Source of the DNA: Candidatus Microgenomates bacterium
Lineage (GTDB): Bacteria > Patescibacteriota > Microgenomatia > UBA1406 > GWC2-37-13
Direction of reading: 5' to 3'
NCBI GenBank assembly: GCA_023245215.1
Contig: JAHFKS010000010.1
Coordinates: forward strand, 1 to 34,585
DNA: 34,585 nucleotides
The notes under the pieces were generated by a model. It had not been told where the DNA came from. It made no database searches and saw only the letters and a program-made list of their open reading frames with translations. Of the stretch, positions 30,050 to 34,585 are shown piece by piece. The translations under genes were made by a program, and so were the position numbers. Position 1 is the stretch's first letter. Each line of letters starts with the position of its first letter.

Positions 30050-32386
30050 ATGGCGAACAAAAAAACCATTGTTTGGTTTGAAGAAGTTGGAAAAGACGAC
30101 ATCGGGCTGGTCGGAGGCAAGGGAGCCAATCTCGGTGAAATGACCAATGCCAGGCTGCCAATACCATACGGATTTATAATAACTTCCCAGGCTTACTTTG
30201 ATTTCATTGAAAAAGCCGGTATAAAGAAAAGAATCAGCAATCTCCTTGAATCAGTTAACTATGAAAGGCCAAACGAACTGGAGCAAGTATCAGGCTTAAT
30301 TAGGGAATTAATCAATAAGGCATCTCTCCCCGATCAATTAGTAAGACAGGTTATCAAATACTACGATGAACTGACAGTCAAAGAAAACCATTTTTATAAC
30401 TCAGGCAGTAATATTATTAGCCACGGGCTATCAAAAGTTAAGTCTTTATACAGCCCGCCGTTGGTGGCAGTCCGTTCTTCAGCTACCGCCGAAGATCTGC
30501 CAGGGGCTTCGTTTGCCGGACAGCAGGAAACCTTTTTAAACGTCCGCGGTGAAGCCCATTTATTAACCAAAATCAGGGAATGTTTTGCCTCGTTATTTAC
30601 AGAAAGGGCGGTATATTACCGCCACCAGCAGCATTTTGACCATACTAAAGTTGGTTTGGCCGCGGTCGTGCAAAGAATGATACAGTCAGACAAATCAGGG
30701 ATAGCTTTTTCCATTGACCCGGTCTCCAATGACAAGAACAAGATTGTCATCGAAGCCATATACGGTTTGGGAGAGTATATCGTCCAGGGAAAAGTTACTC
30801 CCGATCACTATGAAGTCAGCAAAAAGTCATTCGTTATTATCAATAAAGAGATCAAGAAGCAGACGATTAAGATGGTTAAATCTAATATCTATAACCGCGA
30901 AGTGCCTGTTGATGCTGTTGGAAGACTTCAAAAACTTTCTGACGAGGAAATAGTCAAAGTAGCGATTCTTGTCGCCGATATTGAAAAACACTATTATTTT
31001 CCCCAAGATATCGAGTGGGCCATTGAAAAAGGCAGAGTCTTTATAGTTCAGTCGAGGCCTGTCACGACAACCCATAAGACTAATAAGTTCAATAAGTCCA
31101 ATGAAGCTTATGAGACTCGTACTCCCATCCTGATCGGCGCCCCGGCATCACCGGGCATCGGTGTCGGGCCGGCAAAGATTATTTTTTCTCCAAAAGAAAT
31201 CGATAAAATCAAGACGGGTGATATTTTAGTGGCGCCTCAGACTAATCCCGACTATGTTCCGGCCATGAAAAAAGCCAGCGGCATAGTGACTGAAAAAGGC
31301 GGTCGGACATCCCACGCTGCAATAGTTTCCCGCGAGCTGGGAATCCCGGCTGTAGTCGGTGCAGAAAGAGCGACAAAAATTATCAAAGATGGCGAAGTAG
31401 TTACTGTTAACGGAGCCAGCGGTGAGGTTTACAAAGGAAAAGCATTGGTGCCTTCGGTTACCGCAAAACCGAAACAAGTGACGAAGAAACTACAGACAAT
31501 TACCAAAATCTATACGAATCTTGCCCAGCCTAGTGAAGCCTCAACCGTGGCAAAAAAACATGTTGACGGCATCGGATTGCTCCGCGCGGAGTTTGTCATC
31601 GCCGAGATAGGGGTGCATCCGAAACAGTTCATTAAGCAAAAAAAAGAAAATATTTTCATCAACCGTTTATCGCGGGAACTCTTAAAATTTGTCGTTCCCT
31701 TTTCTCCCCGGCCGGTAGTCTACCGGGCGACGGATTTTAAAACTAATGAATACCGCAATCTCGCCGGTGGAAAAGAATTCGAGCCCCATGAAGAAAACCC
31801 GATGTTGGGATTCCGCGGCGCATATCGTTATATCGCCAATCCGGAAGTTTTCAATCTAGAATTGGCAGCTCTAAAAAAAATTTGGGAAAAAGGCTACCGG
31901 AATCTTCAGTTGATGATTCCTTTTGTAAGAGTTCCCTGGGAGTTGATAAAAATCAAAAGCTTGATTGAAAAAGCCGGACTTTTTAACTATCCGGAATTTA
32001 AACTCTGGATTATGGTTGAAGTTCCTTCAGCAGCATTAAATTTAGAAGAATTTATTAAAGTCGGAATTGACGGAGTTTCTATTGGAACAAACGATTTGAC
32101 TATGATGTTGCTTGGTGTTGACCGCGATTCTGAAGAGGTCTCTCATGTTTATGATGAAAGAACGCCTATCGTTCTCTCGGTTTTAGAGTATATAGTAAAA
32201 ACCTGCCAAAAATATGGAATTACTTCTTCGATTTGCGGTCAGGCGCCTTCTGATTATCCGGAAATTGTTGAAAAATTAGTAAAAGCCGGAATTACTAGTC
32301 TTTCTGTTTCACCCGATGTCATTGACAGGACTAGGCAGACTGTTTTTGATGTTGAAAAAAAACTCTTTCTTCAAAAGAAAAAATAA
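30050..32386 (+). CDS. ppsA: Phosphoenolpyruvate synthase
   Basis: GKGANLGEMTNA, VRSSATAEDLPGASFAGQQETFLNV, GGRTSHAAIVSRELGIPAVVG, GTNDLTMMLLGVDRD, SICGQAPSDYP. Confidence 0.95.
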   Translation: MANKKTIVWFEEVGKDDIGLVGGKGANLGEMTNARLPIPYGFIITSQAYFDFIEKAGIKKRISNLLESVNYERPNELEQVSGLIRELINKASLPDQLVRQVIKYYDELTVKENHFYNSGSNIISHGLSKVKSLYSPPLVAVRSSATAEDLPGASFAGQQETFLNVRGEAHLLTKIRECFASLFTERAVYYRHQQHFDHTKVGLAAVVQRMIQSDKSGIAFSIDPVSNDKNKIVIEAIYGLGEYIVQGKVTPDHYEVSKKSFVIINKEIKKQTIKMVKSNIYNREVPVDAVGRLQKLSDEEIVKVAILVADIEKHYYFPQDIEWAIEKGRVFIVQSRPVTTTHKTNKFNKSNEAYETRTPILIGAPASPGIGVGPAKIIFSPKEIDKIKTGDILVAPQTNPDYVPAMKKASGIVTEKGGRTSHAAIVSRELGIPAVVGAERATKIIKDGEVVTVNGASGEVYKGKALVPSVTAKPKQVTKKLQTITKIYTNLAQPSEASTVAKKHVDGIGLLRAEFVIAEIGVHPKQFIKQKKENIFINRLSRELLKFVVPFSPRPVVYRATDFKTNEYRNLAGGKEFEPHEENPMLGFRGAYRYIANPEVFNLELAALKKIWEKGYRNLQLMIPFVRVPWELIKIKSLIEKAGLFNYPEFKLWIMVEVPSAALNLEEFIKVGIDGVSIGTNDLTMMLLGVDRDSEEVSHVYDERTPIVLSVLEYIVKTCQKYGITSSICGQAPSDYPEIVEKLVKAGITSLSVSPDVIDRTRQTVFDVEKKLFLQKKK

Positions 32387-32401
32387 TCTATAATGGTTTT
32401 T

Positions 32402-33622
32402 ATGGCAACAATTAAGAAAATTAACGCTACGGAAATAATCAACTCGCGCGGTTATCCGACGATTTTTGGAAAATTGACTTTAGACAACGATCGAGATGTG
32501 ACAATTAGCGTTCCTTCACTTGAAAGCATCAATGATTATCAGACGGTTGAATTAAAAGACAATGATGAAAAACGATTTAACGGCAAGGGAGTGACAAGGG
32601 CCGTTTCATACATAAATAATTTAATCGGTCCGAAACTAAAAGGAGTCTCTCTGAATAAGCAGTTTGAAATCGACGCCTGGTTGATGAATACTGATAAAAC
32701 TAAAAATAAAAGCGAATTGGGTATAAATACTCTTTTAACCGTTTCCTGCTTGGTCGCCAAAGCCGGCGCTAAAGAGCAAAAAATGCCTCTTTTTAAATAT
32801 TTAAACTCGCTTTTTAATAAAATTTCCCAGCCGGCCTTAACTATAGATAAAATGCCTTCACCAATTTTTCCCCTGCTTATGGGAGGAAAACACGGGCAGG
32901 TCGACCTTGATTTTAAAGAATTCCAAGTGATTCCCTCCTCGTCTTTTTCCTACTCCCGCTCATATCAAGTTGGCGTTGATCTATATCACTTATTGAGGGA
33001 GCTGTACAAATACAAATTTAATTATAATTTGGACGTCATCGATTCTATTAAAGATACGGTAGAAAAAAAAGGCCTGGTATTTGGGCGCGATATCTTTTTG
33101 GGAATTAATTTCGGAGCGCCATTCTTTTTTGCCGGAAAGCGTTATTCTGTCAAAGACAAACAACAGCCTGTGTTAAGCGATGAGTATTTAAATTTTCTCG
33201 AAAAATCCATAATCAGCAAATATTATCCATTGATGATAACCGACTGTTTTGCCAATGAAGATTGGCAGGGTTGGAATAAATTAAACGGCTTGGTTTCCAA
33301 AGAAACCTATCTAGTGGCCGATGAATTAATAGGTTCAAATAAGGAGCGCTTAGAAAAGGCCATCAAAGAAAAATCCTGTTCTGCGGTAGTGTTCAGGCCG
33401 AACCAGGTAGGAACAATTACCGAAACTTTCAGATTGATTGATATAGCAAGAAAAAACCAGATAAACTACCAGATTGCTTCTGACCTCGGTGAAACCGACG
33501 ACAATTTTATCGCTGATTTCAGCGTTGGAGTCGGCACGGAATTCGTCAACTTCGGTCCGCCAGTGCACGGTGAGAATGTCGCCAAATACAATAGATTATT
33601 GGAAATAGAAAAAGAAATATGA
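32402..33622 (+). CDS. Enolase homologue with degenerate active site (probable pseudoenzyme)
   Basis: ATIKKINATEIINSRGYPT; KSCSAVVFRPNQVGTITET; GETDDNFIADF; VAKYNRLLEIEKEI. TATAAT 7 nt before ATG 32402 argues against the upstream ATG 32393. Confidence 0.88.
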   Translation: MATIKKINATEIINSRGYPTIFGKLTLDNDRDVTISVPSLESINDYQTVELKDNDEKRFNGKGVTRAVSYINNLIGPKLKGVSLNKQFEIDAWLMNTDKTKNKSELGINTLLTVSCLVAKAGAKEQKMPLFKYLNSLFNKISQPALTIDKMPSPIFPLLMGGKHGQVDLDFKEFQVIPSSSFSYSRSYQVGVDLYHLLRELYKYKFNYNLDVIDSIKDTVEKKGLVFGRDIFLGINFGAPFFFAGKRYSVKDKQQPVLSDEYLNFLEKSIISKYYPLMITDCFANEDWQGWNKLNGLVSKETYLVADELIGSNKERLEKAIKEKSCSAVVFRPNQVGTITETFRLIDIARKNQINYQIASDLGETDDNFIADFSVGVGTEFVNFGPPVHGENVAKYNRLLEIEKEI

Positions 33623-34191
33623 TTGGAAAACTAAAAGGAAAACTGGCAGAAATTTCCGGCAATGTTGGTTTAATCGAGACTGCTTCCGGAGTTTTTTATG
33701 AAGTTTATCTTACTCCGAGTTTAATTTCCAAAACTGGCGCAAAATCGTCTATAGAAGTTTATACTTTCTTGCAAGTCCGGGACGACGCCTTAGTTCTTTT
33801 TGGATTTGAGACGCGTCAGCAATATGAATTTTTTAAACTGCTTCTTTCTGTTTCCGGCGTCGGTCCGAAGACCGCATATAATGTAATTTCATTTGTCAAA
33901 TTGGATTCATTAGTCTCATTTGTGAAGAATAACGAAGTAGACGGTTTGACGCAGGTACCTGGACTAGGTAGAAAAACGGCCATGAAAATCATCTTGGAAC
34001 TATCGACAAAACTGAAGTCTGAATTTGACATGAAAAATATGGTGATGTCGGAAGAAGATAAGACCTTTGTTGATGCGCTTGTTTCCTTGGGTTATAAATC
34101 CTTTGAAGCCAAAAAACTTCTTTCCAAACTGCCTAAAAATCTTTCCTTGGAGCAAAAAATCAAAGAAGCGCTAAAAAATAACAAAAAATAA
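33619..34191 (+). CDS. ruvA: Holliday junction branch migration protein RuvA
   Basis: MIGKLKGKLAEISGNVGLIETASGVFYEVYL, VSGVGPKTAYNVIS, VPGLGRKTAMKIILEL; start overlaps the enolase-like stop. Confidence 0.94.
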   Translation: MIGKLKGKLAEISGNVGLIETASGVFYEVYLTPSLISKTGAKSSIEVYTFLQVRDDALVLFGFETRQQYEFFKLLLSVSGVGPKTAYNVISFVKLDSLVSFVKNNEVDGLTQVPGLGRKTAMKIILELSTKLKSEFDMKNMVMSEEDKTFVDALVSLGYKSFEAKKLLSKLPKNLSLEQKIKEALKNNKK

Positions 34192-34194
34192 TAA

Positions 34195-34413
34195 TTATTG
34201 TGAAGGAGGTTTAGGTTGTTCTTTTCCTTTAACTTTACTTTTATCAGGTGTAATATGTATCGTTGGTAGCGGGGTTGAGTTAGCTGGTTTTGGTGGGTTT
34301 ACTACTCTTTCTAGTTTTTGATCAAGTAAAGAATCACCTGTTTTAATTGGTTGTCCTGTTCTTCTTCGTAAAATTTTTGCTGCCCATTGTAAAAATTGTT
34401 CTGCTGACGGCAT
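34195..34413 (-). CDS. Small hypothetical protein, 72 aa
   Basis: ATG 34413 with minus strand TTGAAT-N17-TACAAT 9 nt upstream; the track's start at 34431 (TTG) would lie in the promoter. Confidence 0.6.
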   Translation of the reverse strand: MPSAEQFLQWAAKILRRRTGQPIKTGDSLLDQKLERVVNPPKPANSTPLPTIHITPDKSKVKGKEQPKPPSQ

Positions 34414-34474
34414 AGTAAGATAATTGTACAAACTTTTCTTAATTAATTCAAATCTATCTTATATAAGTAATCTC

Positions 34475-34503
34475 TTGACAAAAGATTTTAATTCTAATAT
34501 TCT
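34475..34503 (+). promoter_or_regulatory. Promoter TTGACA-N17-TATTCT for the gene starting at 34531
   Basis: TTGACAaaagattttaattctaaTATTCT. Confidence 0.6.
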
Positions 34504-34530
34504 GAATGTTAATTAGCAATTTTTAAAAAT

Positions 34531-34585
34531 ATGCCTAAAAGAAAAGTTTCTTCGGTAAAAAGGGCCTCGGCCAAAATGAGCCCGG
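34531..34585 (+). CDS. N-terminus of an unidentified protein (truncated by window end)
   Basis: MPKRKVSSVKRASAKMSP open to window end, downstream of a good promoter. Confidence 0.5.
   Translation, partial: MPKRKVSSVKRASAKMSP

Noticed and set aside
32393-32401. Upstream ATG (32393) as enolase-like start
   Set aside because: It overlaps the TATAAT box (32389..32394), and enolase N-termini align better with MATIKKI at 32402.

Overview
The window looks like a compact chromosomal segment of a Patescibacteria/CPR bacterium, probably Microgenomates-like. This is inferred from gene content, reduced protein architectures and extreme packing; no database search was run. TGA is used as a stop. In order it carries: the 3' end of pilB, then pilT and pilC; recG (-); a class A PBP (+); the minus-strand cluster thrS-infC-rpmI-rplT-pheS-pheT; a 230-aa unknown with its own promoter and intrinsic terminator; tRNA-Val; an MtaB-like methylthiotransferase; two related secreted murein-hydrolase-like genes flanking a PPIase-less trigger factor and a DUF5660-like gene; an HD-domain protein; tRNA-Lys and tRNA-Arg; a membrane-anchored methyltransferase resembling FAM173/ATPSCKMT; a 535-aa membrane unknown; a phosphomannomutase-like gene, a holA-like gene and a pfkB-family kinase; ruvC; an orphan tRNA-Ala-23S rRNA unit with no adjacent 16S or 5S; ppsA; an enolase homologue that has lost most catalytic residues; and ruvA. 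The most interesting signals are: (1) a recurrent promoter grammar, TTGAC(A/T)-N17-TAtaaT-N5..8-ATG, implying mostly leaderless mRNAs; (2) one exception, with a perfect consensus promoter and a 15-bp hairpin plus U8 that sequesters the SD directly before a murein-hydrolase ATG; (3) the enolase pseudoenzyme next to PEP synthase; (4) the orphan 23S whose processing stem ends 5 nt from the ruvC ATG. No CRISPR array, transposon or phage module was seen.
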